From CAVRUD01 sp963849635 (lineage in GTDB: Bacteria > Chloroflexota > Chloroflexia > Thermomicrobiales > UBA6265): a DNA stretch of 64,000 bases. Made by a program: the position numbers and the translations under genes. This document shows, piece by piece, positions 1-8,077 of the stretch. How positions within the stretch are numbered: position 1 is the stretch's first letter; the number at the start of each line of letters is the position of its first letter. The notes beneath the pieces are model-generated. The model was not told the origin of the DNA. It was given only the letters and a program-made list of their open reading frames with translations, and made no database searches. The DNA lies in assembly GCA_963849635.1 (NCBI GenBank), contig CAWKIA010000040.1, positions 163,031 to 227,030 on the forward strand, in the 5' to 3' direction.

Positions 1-1
1 C

Positions 2-38
2 CTCGAACACGTACTCGAACACGTACCGATACGTATCG
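2..38. promoter_or_regulatory. Tandem 12-mers followed by a TACGTA-centred palindrome
   Basis: Two perfect copies of CTCGAACACGTA lie head to tail at 2-25, followed directly by the perfect 12-bp palindrome CGATACGTATCG at 27-38. The block sits about 80 bases before the first gene. A TACGTA core recurs in front of other Tat-protein genes in this window. An operator role is inferred from symmetry and position only. Confidence 0.35.
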
Positions 39-115
39 ATTCCGGCTCACCGCGGGCATAGAGTCGAATTCACACTCGATGCCGTGAGGCAAGATCCAAT
101 TCGAGGGAGACAGGT

Positions 116-400
116 GTGCCTGCCTTGTTGATTCGCCACAGAGTGGCCGACTACGACACCTGGAAGCGGATCTTCGACGGCGACGCGGAAACTCGCCGGG
201 CCAACGGTGGTCAGCGCGAGTGGATCTACCGGAGCGGCAAGGACGGCAACGAGATCTGGCTCTTTCTGGAATGGGACGATCTGGCCCGCGCTCGGTTGTT
301 CACGCTGTCCGACGACCTGATCGACATCTTGGAGCGCGCAGGGGTCTGCGACCGTCCAGACTATTGGTATCTCGAGGAGACGATTCCTCTCATGCACTGA
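116..400 (+). CDS. Small dimeric alpha/beta-barrel (ABM/cyclase-like) protein
   Basis: A 94-residue protein starting at GTG 116, with GAGGGA about 8 bases upstream as ribosome site. The length, the opening beta strand (ALLIRHRVADYDTWKRIFD), the central strand with Trp (EIWLFLEWDD) and the closing helix fit the ferredoxin-like dimeric barrel of antibiotic-biosynthesis monooxygenase relatives. No catalytic residue is diagnostic, so substrate and reaction are unknown. It stands 36 bases before a Tat-leader serine hydrolase relative and could share its transcript. There is no signal peptide, so it is probably cytoplasmic. The fold assignment is moderately sure; function is not assigned. Confidence 0.55.
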   Translation: MPALLIRHRVADYDTWKRIFDGDAETRRANGGQREWIYRSGKDGNEIWLFLEWDDLARARLFTLSDDLIDILERAGVCDRPDYWYLEETIPLMH

Positions 401-436
401 CTCGCCGCGCATCGACGTCTCATCTGGAGGAGTTTC

Positions 437-1291
437 ATGGTCATAGACGCTACCCGCTTCGACGCGATCTCCAAGGCGCTGGCCGCCCGCCGACTGACGC
501 GACGGACGGCGCTGGTTGGCGGGACGGCGGCGCTCGCCGCCAGTGTGCTCGGCGCCCCGAGCCACCTCCGCGCCGCCCAAGAGACGGCTACGCCAGAATC
601 GAGCGATGCGTCTGACCCCGCGGCGGCGATCGGCGCTATCGCCCGCGACGCGATGAGCATGTACGACCTGAAGGGCCTCATCCTGCGGGTGACGATCGAC
701 GGGGAGGAAGTCATCACCACCGCCCTGGGCGAGTCGATGTCGGGTGTGCCGGCGACGACGGATATGCACTTCCGCAACGGCGCGGTGGCGATTTCCTACG
801 TGGCCACCGTGCTGCTCCAGTTGGTGGATGAGGGCACGGTCGGGCTCGACGACACGATTTCGACGTGGCTACCCGACCTGCCCGATGCCGACCGCGTCAC
901 GCTGCGGATGCTGGCCAACATGACCTCAGGCTACCCCGACTACCTCAGAAACCCGGAGATGGTCAAGGCGTTGTACGAGGATCCGTTCCGGCAGTGGACC
1001 GCCCAGGAACGGATCGACTATGGCCTGTCCACCCCGCGGCTCTTCGAACCTGGCACCAACTGGGACTACTCCCACAACGGCTACGTCATCATGGGCCTGG
1101 CGCTGGAGAAGATCACGGGCAAGCCGATGGCTGTCCTCATGCAGGAGCGGATCTTCGCTCCACTGGGGCTGCACGCGATGGGTGCTATGGGCTCTTCAAG
1201 ACGATCGGCGCCTACCTTGCGCCGGACGATGCGCCACCAGGCAGCCTGTAGTGACGAACGAACGATCGCGGCCGGATCGATCCGGTCGTGA
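437..1291 (+). pseudogene. Truncated, catalytically degenerate class C beta-lactamase-like serine hydrolase with Tat leader
   Basis: Starts at ATG 437 behind GGAGGAG. The leader has RFDAISKALAARRLTRRTAL, a twin-arginine signal, followed by a beta-lactamase/transpeptidase-like domain (LLQLVDEGTVGLDD, YSHNGYVIMGLALEKITGKP). When aligned by eye with the intact paralogue at 22988-24235, the place of the SITK nucleophile motif reads AVAI, so both the catalytic Ser and Lys are missing. The protein also stops after about 284 residues in unrelated sequence, losing the C-terminal HxG/KTG-type motif. Either it is a dying copy or a non-catalytic binding protein. A frame break near 1190 could explain the odd C-terminus but not the lost active site. 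Confidence 0.6.
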
Positions 1292-1334
1292 CTTGGCTGA
1301 GATGACCGTTCTAGCCGGGTGAGGAGTCACATTC

Positions 1335-2184
1335 ATGGACGCTAGCCGCTTCGACTCCGTCTCGAAACTGTTCGCTTCTCGCCGCCTTTCCCGCCGCCGC
1401 GCTCTGACCGAAGCGGTACCGACCTCGCCGCCGGCGCGCTCGCCGCCGCCGGCTTGTCCCGCGTTGCGGCCCAGGAGGCGACTCCCTCGGCAGACGGCGA
1501 CGCCGCGAACGCCGATCCCTCGATGCTCTTCGTCCAGTCGTTCCAATCGGGCAGCATCGCCCCCGTGGACGGCGCCGAGGGGCGCTACACCGTCACCCTG
1601 GAGCAGGGCCTGGGCCAGACGATCTACTTCTCCGACCGGCCCGAACGCATCGTCGGCACGGAACCCCACCGCGCAGTTCCTTGAGGGCTTTCCGTTCCTC
1701 CCGGATAACCCGCCCAACAAAGCCCTGATCGTCGAGACGGCTCCGGGGGAGACCGACTTCGCCGTAGTGGAGCTCTTTGCCCCGCTCTACGACCCGGTCA
1801 ACAAGGGTGTCATCTACGAGGTCGGCGGTCCTGGAGAACTGGGAGGATTCCACAGAGTTGGGCTTCGCCGAAGCGCCGACCGACCTCGCGGCCCTGGCAC
1901 CGAGCTTCGGTTCCGCCCAACTCTTCATCGACCACTGTCCCAACGAGCCCGTTGCGTGCTGGCTGGACAGCCCGGCCGGTGAAACCCTCTTCAAAGGCCA
2001 ATTCGACGACCAGCCGATGTGCTGGAACTACAGCGTCTGCATCCCCTGCGAACCCTATGGTCATATCCAACCCGACAAGTGCGCCACCAAGCTCCAGTGG
2101 GATGCCAAGTGCGACCAGACGTTCCCCGAGTGCGATGGCAAGTGCTACTCCGAGAACGCATGGCCATTCAGCAACATCTGCTAG
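1335..2184 (+). pseudogene. Tat-leader secreted protein of unknown function, broken by about three frame changes
   Basis: The leader RFDSVSKLFASRRLSRRRAL starts at ATG 1335. Conserved-looking text then runs through successive frames: Ala-rich signal core and VAAQEATPSADGD (around 1454-1684), a mature domain with FLEGFPFLPDNPPNKALIVE (about 1684-1840), and a Cys-containing C-terminus (CWNYSVCIPCEPYGH, CDQTFPECDGKC) ending at 2184. Breaks lie near 1413, 1680 and 1840. The C-terminal part is shared with the next gene, so the frames are real. No family is recognised. It is exported by Tat if expressed. The breaks may be sequencing indels or true decay. Confidence 0.55.
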
Positions 2185-2288
2185 GACGTAGCTACGACGG
2201 TGGTGACCGCTCGCTGCCGCCGTTGACGCGAGGCGGGCCAGATCGCCACGTGGCCGACAGCCCGCATTCCGACTAGCCGGCCCTGAGG

Positions 2289-2838
2289 ATGCCTTGGATG
2301 AACGGCGTGCTCTTCGACGCGATCGGCAAGCGCTTAGCTCAACGGTATCTCTCCCGCCACCGCGCAATGGTCCAGGGCGGCACCGGCCTCGCCGCCGGTG
2401 CCCTGGCCAACGCGGGACTGACCGTGGCAACCTCCGCCCAGGACGCCACTCCGGAGCCAGCGTCCGGAGCGGGCGACCACGGACCGACAATGCTCTTCCT
2501 CCAGACCTGCAAATGAGATGGGCTTCCATGAGGCGCCTACCGACCTGGCGACGCACGCGCCCAGTTTTGGGGCGGCCCATCTCTTTATCGACGGCGGCTG
2601 GGATTGCGACGACTTTGGACTGGAATGCTGGAAGAACGACCATTCGTGGAGCAGTCACCTGCCACGCACCTACGACGGCTATTGCTGGAACTGGGCATCC
2701 TGGGCGTGCCAGCCGTGTCAGCCGCCGTTTACGAGCTATGGTGATGCGAAAACATACTGGAACAATGCCTGCAACGACTCATTCGCTGAGTGCAACCACG
2801 GCGACCGCTTTGTCGATTTTCGGACGAGTTATACGTGA
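2289..2838 (+). pseudogene. Shortened paralogue of the preceding Tat protein
   Basis: Begins with a similar leader (FDAIGKRLAQRYLSRHRAMV, one of the twin arginines changed to His) and the same STxA-Q-D-ATPEPAS linker, then reaches a stop after MLFLQTCK at about 2516. A second frame resumes with GFHEAPTDLATHAPSFGAAH and a Trp/Cys-rich end that matches the C-terminal part of the upstream gene (GFAEAPTDLAALAPSFGSAQ). Relative to that copy, about 300 bases of the middle are missing. The imperfect Tat motif, the deletion and the stop together suggest a decayed duplicate. Function is unknown. Confidence 0.5.
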
Positions 2839-2970
2839 CGCCTAAGGCATCCACGCCCCGTCCGGTATATAGGAGCTCTATGTACACGGCGCCCACGAAC
2901 AATTGGCAGCGACACCGAAGCTTTGTCCTTTGCCGAGCGTTGCACTCCATCGCATGTATTAATGTTGGGG

Positions 2971-2999
2971 TTGTAGGGACGCTCGATACCCTATATGAT
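2971..2999 (+). promoter_or_regulatory. Sigma-70-like promoter for the LCP gene
   Basis: TTGTAG at 2971-2976 and TATGAT at 2994-2999 are separated by 17 bases, about 50 bases before the GTG start at 3048, in an AT-richer gap between genes. The match is by eye only. Confidence 0.4.
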
Positions 3000-3047
3000 A
3001 GATCCGTATAGGATAAATGGGCTAGCCCAAAAGTTTGGGGTGGCATC

Positions 3048-4481
3048 GTGTGGTCGATAGGGTGGTCCGCCGACATGGGCATCAGTCTTCCGAACTCTCG
3101 CCGTTCCATGACAACAGCAGCGCTTGGAGGATCGCCCGTCACGGCGATTCCCCCGAAGCAGGAGGCAGTCTGCGCGGCCTGTCATGGGGATCTCGCGCGC
3201 GATGACCAATTCTGCGCTTCCTGCGGCACACCCCGTCGTCATCGGCTCCGTCGCTCGTGGATTCGTCGCCATCCGGTCATTTCTGCATTCCTGGTGATCA
3301 TCGTTGCCATCTTCGTTGGATTCGGTGCGGTGCTCTCCCGGGCCGCCACGACCGTGAATACACTGCAGTCGGTGAGCACTCCGCCCCTGGTTGTGTCGTT
3401 ACTGCCCGAGGACATCGTGACGTCAGTGGTCCCACCGGAGTCGGCAGCTGCGCTCACGCTGGCAAGTGATGCTCCTGTGCAAACGGTGGTGCAGCCCGCT
3501 CCGCCCGCGGCGGTAACGACGGACCAGTTGGCCCAACCGGTCCTGCCCGACCAGCTGGCCCAGCCGCTCGTGATCGATACAGCGCCGGCCCGAGACGCCA
3601 TGGTCGCTGCTGGGATCGTGGGAGGCGGGGATGGTGGTCTGCTGGATACGTTCCATGATCAGGCTGGCGGCATCGCCGACCTTTCTCAAGGCGCGGCCGC
3701 TTTCGCGGGCGCAGAGCAAATCGACCTGGAACCGATGACCATCCTTCTGATGGGTGTGGACGCTCGCCCCGGCGAAGCCATCGATATCGGGGTGCGCCCC
3801 GACGCCCTGGCTGTGCTCCGGCTCGATCCCGAGTCGGGTAGCTGCCGGATGCTCAACATCCCCCGCGACACGCGCGTGAACCTGCCGGGCTACGGCCTGA
3901 CCAAGGTCAATCATGCCCTCGCGGTCGGTGGGATCCCGTATCAGGAGCTGGTGGTCGAGGAGTTCCTCGGGATCACGATCGACCAGTACGCCCTGATCGA
4001 CTTCGGGGGGGTGGAGGCGCTCGTCGATGCGGTCGGCGGCGTGACGATCACGGTGACCGAACCCTTCGAACAGAACGGGGTTACGTTCGCGGTGGGCGAG
4101 CGGGAGGTCGACGGCGTCGAGGCGCTCGCCTACGCGAGTTACCGGGGTGGGCCGGACGGGGATTTCGGCCGGATCCGGCGGCAGCAGCAGATCGTGCGGG
4201 CGATCCTGGCCAAGGGCTCTGAGCTTGACCCTGTGACGCTCGTCCGCGAGTTGCTGCCCGAACTCCAGGACCATGTGCGCACCGATCTGAGCCCCCTGGA
4301 CCTCGTGGCTCTCGGCTCGCGGTTCCTGACCTCGTGCACGGACGAGACGCTGGTGACGATGAACCTGGAGGGGACGGTCGCCACGTACGACGATCCCTTG
4401 TTTGGGGTCCCGCTGTCCTACGTGGTCGTCGCCGACGACGAGGTGCGCCGGAAGGTAGCCGAGCTAACAGCCACCCAGTAG
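3048..4481 (+). CDS. LytR-CpsA-Psr (LCP) family protein with N-terminal zinc ribbon
   Basis: About 477 residues from GTG 3048 (GGGGTGG just upstream); ATG 3108 is a possible later start. Order of parts: a cytoplasmic zinc ribbon (CAACHGD and CASCGTP, about residues 42-62), one membrane helix (about residues 75-95), a Pro/Ala-rich spacer, then the LCP domain with ILLMGVDARPGEA, the Arg-rich NIPRDTRVNLPGYG and the YALIDFGGVEALVDAVGGV segment. LCP enzymes move glycopolymers from a lipid carrier onto the cell wall or other envelope acceptors. Here the acceptor is unknown, since Thermomicrobia envelopes are unusual. The zinc ribbon in front of the membrane anchor is an uncommon addition. Family call is firm. 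Confidence 0.85.
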   Translation: MWSIGWSADMGISLPNSRRSMTTAALGGSPVTAIPPKQEAVCAACHGDLARDDQFCASCGTPRRHRLRRSWIRRHPVISAFLVIIVAIFVGFGAVLSRAATTVNTLQSVSTPPLVVSLLPEDIVTSVVPPESAAALTLASDAPVQTVVQPAPPAAVTTDQLAQPVLPDQLAQPLVIDTAPARDAMVAAGIVGGGDGGLLDTFHDQAGGIADLSQGAAAFAGAEQIDLEPMTILLMGVDARPGEAIDIGVRPDALAVLRLDPESGSCRMLNIPRDTRVNLPGYGLTKVNHALAVGGIPYQELVVEEFLGITIDQYALIDFGGVEALVDAVGGVTITVTEPFEQNGVTFAVGEREVDGVEALAYASYRGGPDGDFGRIRRQQQIVRAILAKGSELDPVTLVRELLPELQDHVRTDLSPLDLVALGSRFLTSCTDETLVTMNLEGTVATYDDPLFGVPLSYVVVADDEVRRKVAELTATQ

Positions 4482-4525
4482 ATTGGTGTGGACTCGGGTA
4501 CGGTTGCGGCAACACTGTCCGGGCT

Positions 4526-4642
4526 ATGGCGGCAACGGATGATTGGGGGCAGCCGATGGATCTTCGAGGCAATGGTGTCTATATCAGCGGTGGGGCAATT
4601 GCCGTCATCGTGATCATCCTCCTGCTTATCTGGCTGCTATAG
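4526..4642 (+). CDS. 38-residue single-pass membrane protein
   Basis: ATG 4526 to TAG 4642, 45 bases after the LCP gene. It encodes a short polar head (DDWGQPMDLRGNGVYISGG) and one strongly hydrophobic helix ending IILLLIWLL at the C-terminus. An inner ATG at 4556 would give 28 residues starting MDLRGNGVY and has a G-run upstream. It may be co-transcribed with the LCP gene and act as a small membrane partner. Reality is supported only by the clean helix and position. Confidence 0.45.
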   Translation: MAATDDWGQPMDLRGNGVYISGGAIAVIVIILLLIWLL

Positions 4643-5016
4643 GGAGGAGTTAGGGGGCTGACGCCTTCACCCGGCGGCCCTGCCGAGCGACTTGCGGAAG
4701 GTCTCAGGCGAGACGTCCAAGGTCATCGCCAAGTCATGTGGTGTCCGTCCGGGAGCGCCCGTCGCAGTGCACTCTCCTGGTCGGCGGCTAATTGGCGTGC
4801 GCAGGGCGGCTGGCACATGTGACGGCGCGGGCCTTCGGCAGGATGCCGCTTGGGGTTGGAGATGAACCGGTTCGCCCCGATTGGCTGAATGCAACCGCGC
4901 TACGGAACCTAGTCGCTTCCGCCGAAACTCACGTTGAGTGGGGCATGCCCTGGAGCTTGCCGATGCCGAGCCTGACTGATTCGGCTCGGCATCGACGCGG
5001 GGTTTGGTCCGCTGGC

Positions 5017-5138
5017 TCAGATGCCGGTGGCTTCGCAGTAGGGCGGAGCGTGGCGGAAGGCGCGGGAAGAGCGGCCGGTGTAGCGCCAGAAGACGCGGCT
5101 GAAGTAGGCGGGGTCGTTGAAGCCGGCGTGGTGGGCTC
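5017..5138 (-). pseudogene. C-terminal remnant of an AraC-family regulator
   Basis: Read on the minus strand, 5138-5017 gives AHHAGFNDPAYFSRVFWRYT and continues GRSSRAFRHAPP before a TGA at 5019-5017. This is the second helix-turn-helix of AraC/XylS regulators (GFxDxxYFsRxFrrxxGxSPxxfR). An in-frame TAG lies just upstream of the fragment and no N-terminal part is seen up to 5300. It is a leftover of a lost regulator. Confidence 0.6.
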
Positions 5139-5216
5139 CCGCGGCCTAGCAGCCGGCGAGACGGCCTCGGCGCCGGCTCCCTGCCGCGGTCCGGCCGGTG
5201 ATAACGCCAAGACGGC

Positions 5217-6860
5217 TCAGGGGACGCAGCCGCCAAGGTCTTCGAAGAGCCCCGGTTCGTCACTGGAGTCGGTGGGGTCGGACACACCGTTTTCGAAGTT
5301 GTCTGAGTAGCCGTCGCCATCCGTGTTCATGATGAGTGGGGACGAGCCCCATGAGACCTCGTAGCCGTCATTCAGGCAGTCGCCGTCGGAGTCGCGAACG
5401 GTTGGATAGGTGTAACGGTTGATTTCGTCAAGGTCCCAAAGACCGTCACCGTCGGTGTCAGCAGCGGTTGGGCTGGTCCCGAACGTGTGGACTTCGTCTC
5501 CGTCGATGATATCGTCGGTGTCGGTGTCGGTCGAGAACGGGTCGCTGAAGTAGACGATGAGCTCGTCGCCGTCCCGCAGGTTGTCGCCGTCGGTATCCGG
5601 TCGCGTCGGGTTTGTCCCGATGCGGACCTCATCGCCGTCCCAGGCTCCATCTTGATCCGAGTCCTGAATGGTTGGGTAGGTGCCGGCTGCAGCCTCGGCG
5701 CAGTTGTTCAGGCCGTCGCTGTCGGAATCGCCGCCGCCGTCTGCCAGCAGACAGGGATCGCCAGTGACGCTGTCGTCGAAGAGGTCGTCGTCGGCCGGGG
5801 CGCAGTAGAGACACTCGCCGCCTCCGCTTGGCGCCTCCTCTACACCGACCCCGCCGGAGCCGGACCCGCTGGAATCGTCAGTCGGAGGAGCACCCGGCGG
5901 TGGATTCCCGTCCGAATTCCCGTCCGCCTCCTCGGTCGGCCCTGGCGTCGGAGTCGGGTCGGACTCGTCGTCGCCATTGGTGCCGCCGTCTTGCCTGGTT
6001 TCGCCGGATCGCGTCGTTGCCGGCCGGACGTCGCTTTCGTCGTCGATCGCTTCGTCGTCATTTTCCTCGGAGAGCCGAAGGACGGCTGCAAGGACGATGC
6101 CCGGTTCCTCACCGAGCCACCGGAGATCGAAGTCGTCGTCGACGGCCACGACACTGCCAGCCCGCAATTCCTCCGAGTCCTCGTCATCCACGGTCAACTC
6201 GACTTCGCCCGCCACCACCACCAGCAGCACCGGCAACTCCGCGTCATTCAGCCTCACCGGGTCGTCCCGGTCCTCTTCTTCCGACGCCGCTTGCGCTTCC
6301 TCTGCCCCACCTGTCTCCACGGACTCGGCGCGGAGAAGCTCCAGCACGTAGTCCCCCTCCTCCGGCGTAAATGGGTCGCCGGCCGGGTCGTACGCGTCGT
6401 CCTCCACGACGAGCTCCAGCGCGAGGTAGGTCGAATCGTCGGTCCGGACGGCGACTGGTGCGAGGAGTGCACCAGCCTCGACCGGCATGGCCTTGTCGGT
6501 GCCCAGCCTGGTAAATCGGTTCCCGCCATTGCGGTAGATGACGAGCGGATCGTTGTGGGCGTAAAGGAATCCGGTGAAGAAGGGGATTGGGTGCGCCCCG
6601 TCGACGAACGTGCGCAGTTCTCCCGCTTGCCAGACCAGCGAATCATCGTCGAGCGTGAGCTCCTGCTCGGCGACGGCGCGGAAGTCGACTGTAGATTCGT
6701 CGCCGTCTAGTTGTGTACCGGCGTTGCCGATGCCGGGCGTGACCGAGATCGCGAGGACGAGGCACGCGGCGAGCGCGATGGTGAGCCGATGGCGACGCAA
6801 AGGAGCTCTCCCTCGGGGATCGGCGGCGAGGTCGTTCAGACCGTTACCCGGCGCAAGCAT
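5217..6860 (-). CDS. Secreted cupin-like protein with thrombospondin-3/EF-hand-like calcium repeats (copy 1)
   Basis: About 547 residues from ATG 6860, a start that overlaps the end of the upstream gene by 17 bases (translational coupling). Parts in order: signal anchor (LTIALAACLVLAISVTPGIG); a sensory-type beta domain with GGNRFTRLGTDKAMPVEAGA and a second beta unit (VVVAGEVELTVDDEDSEEL) that read like a bicupin; an acidic Pro/Gly linker with ECLYC; and five or so DxDxDG calcium repeats (DSDSDGLNNC, DTDGDNLRDGDEL). It is a paralogue of the gene at 8078-9646. Likely extracellular and Ca-stabilised; ligand unknown. The cupin reading is an inference from the beta pattern. Confidence 0.65.
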   Translation of the reverse strand: MLAPGNGLNDLAADPRGRAPLRRHRLTIALAACLVLAISVTPGIGNAGTQLDGDESTVDFRAVAEQELTLDDDSLVWQAGELRTFVDGAHPIPFFTGFLYAHNDPLVIYRNGGNRFTRLGTDKAMPVEAGALLAPVAVRTDDSTYLALELVVEDDAYDPAGDPFTPEEGDYVLELLRAESVETGGAEEAQAASEEEDRDDPVRLNDAELPVLLVVVAGEVELTVDDEDSEELRAGSVVAVDDDFDLRWLGEEPGIVLAAVLRLSEENDDEAIDDESDVRPATTRSGETRQDGGTNGDDESDPTPTPGPTEEADGNSDGNPPPGAPPTDDSSGSGSGGVGVEEAPSGGGECLYCAPADDDLFDDSVTGDPCLLADGGGDSDSDGLNNCAEAAAGTYPTIQDSDQDGAWDGDEVRIGTNPTRPDTDGDNLRDGDELIVYFSDPFSTDTDTDDIIDGDEVHTFGTSPTAADTDGDGLWDLDEINRYTYPTVRDSDGDCLNDGYEVSWGSSPLIMNTDGDGYSDNFENGVSDPTDSSDEPGLFEDLGGCVP

Positions 6861-7977
6861 TCGAGAAAGGGCCTCCAGCCCCCTCCTGCCAGGGCGAGCC
6901 GTAGCCTGGCGGGCAGGCCGCACCGAAGTCGCATTCAAAATTGAGTCCGCAGTCTAGGCAGAACATGACGCAGTCGAGTTGGGGGTCGTCGCATGATGCG
7001 TTGCAGCATTGCACGGCCGACAGCGGAAAGTCGCAGCAGATCTCGTCAGTACTGAACGAGCCGCAACTCACGGACCCGCCCTGGCAACAACGGCAGGCGC
7101 CGTCGAGACAGGTCGCGAACTGACCGCACGTCTCGCCGCATGCGCCGCAGTTGGCCACGTCGGACTGGAAGTCCGCGCAATAGGCGTCGAGCGTCCCTGG
7201 GTTACAGACATCGGGGAGCTCTTGCGGACACACGCAGACGCAGTCCGTGCCGCGGGTCGCGCCGGTCGGGCAGGGCTCATAGCAAGCGCCGCCGCAGCAC
7301 TCCTGGTCGATGCCGCACGGTTCGATGCAGAACCCGCCGCAGCAGCGGAAGGCGCCGCCGAGACAGGGGCTGCCGTCTGGCCGCGGGAAGCACTGACCAC
7401 CCTGACAGATTCGGCAGTTGCCGCAATCTTTGGGCGTGCCGACGCAGTCGCCGTCGGCCCCGCAGACGCCGTTCTCGAAGCAAAGATCGCCGGGGGTGCA
7501 GGCGGTATCAACCAGCGCTGGATCGACCTCGACGCCACATTCGCCGTCGAGACAAGTCGCCCGCTCGCACGCGCCGGCCGGGCAGTGGTTGCCGCAGGCG
7601 CCGCAGTTCTGCACGTCATCTTCAAACGTGCCGGGACCGCGGCATTCCCCCGCGCACGACACGGTGCCGCCGGGGCAGGCGCAGGCACAGGTGGCGTCGC
7701 GGACGTTCCCTGCCGGACAGGGATCGAAGCAGGCGCCGCCGCATTCCTGCTGATTGGGACGACAGCGACACTTCCGGCCGTGGCATTCGCCGGAGCAACA
7801 TTGGTTAGTTGGCCCGCAGCGAGCGCCGAGGGCGACGCAGGCTTGCGCATGCGCTGTCTCGACCCTCCGCAACCCGAGGACGCCGATCGCGGCGGTGACC
7901 GTGGCTCGCAAGAGGGTTCGGCGCGAGCTGGCGGCGCCGAGCGCCCGAGTCAGATCATCGAAGCGCGGACCATCCAT
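6844..7977 (-). CDS. Cys-rich Tat-exported protein of unknown function
   Basis: About 377 residues from ATG 7977, chosen because it opens the family leader (MDGPRFDDLTRALGAASSRR) with GGAGG-like sequence upstream. The twin-arginine signal (SSRRTLLRATVTAAIGVLG) precedes a mature part with dozens of cysteines in CxxC/CC patterns (NQCCSGECHG, CGACGNHCPAG, CRCCQGG). The spacing resembles disulfide-knot repeats of secreted proteins in Myxococcota and Chloroflexota. It lies between two paralogous Ca-repeat proteins and overlaps the downstream one, so the three likely form one operon. The partner role is unknown; structural or adhesive function is a guess. Confidence 0.7.
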   Translation of the reverse strand: MDGPRFDDLTRALGAASSRRTLLRATVTAAIGVLGLRRVETAHAQACVALGARCGPTNQCCSGECHGRKCRCRPNQQECGGACFDPCPAGNVRDATCACACPGGTVSCAGECRGPGTFEDDVQNCGACGNHCPAGACERATCLDGECGVEVDPALVDTACTPGDLCFENGVCGADGDCVGTPKDCGNCRICQGGQCFPRPDGSPCLGGAFRCCGGFCIEPCGIDQECCGGACYEPCPTGATRGTDCVCVCPQELPDVCNPGTLDAYCADFQSDVANCGACGETCGQFATCLDGACRCCQGGSVSCGSFSTDEICCDFPLSAVQCCNASCDDPQLDCVMFCLDCGLNFECDFGAACPPGYGSPWQEGAGGPFSNACAG

Positions 7978-8077
7978 GCGGACCTCCTTGTGGGCAGGCG
8001 GACTTGCTACGGTTATTGCCCGGGCGCATCTGGGCGCCGAACGAGGAGTACGTCTGAGTTGGGTTGGGGAAGAGGGG

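Noticed and set aside
5487..6710. 407-codon plus-strand frame opposite the first Ca-repeat protein
   Set aside because: Mirror of GAC/GAT-rich calcium repeats; no ribosome site or domain.
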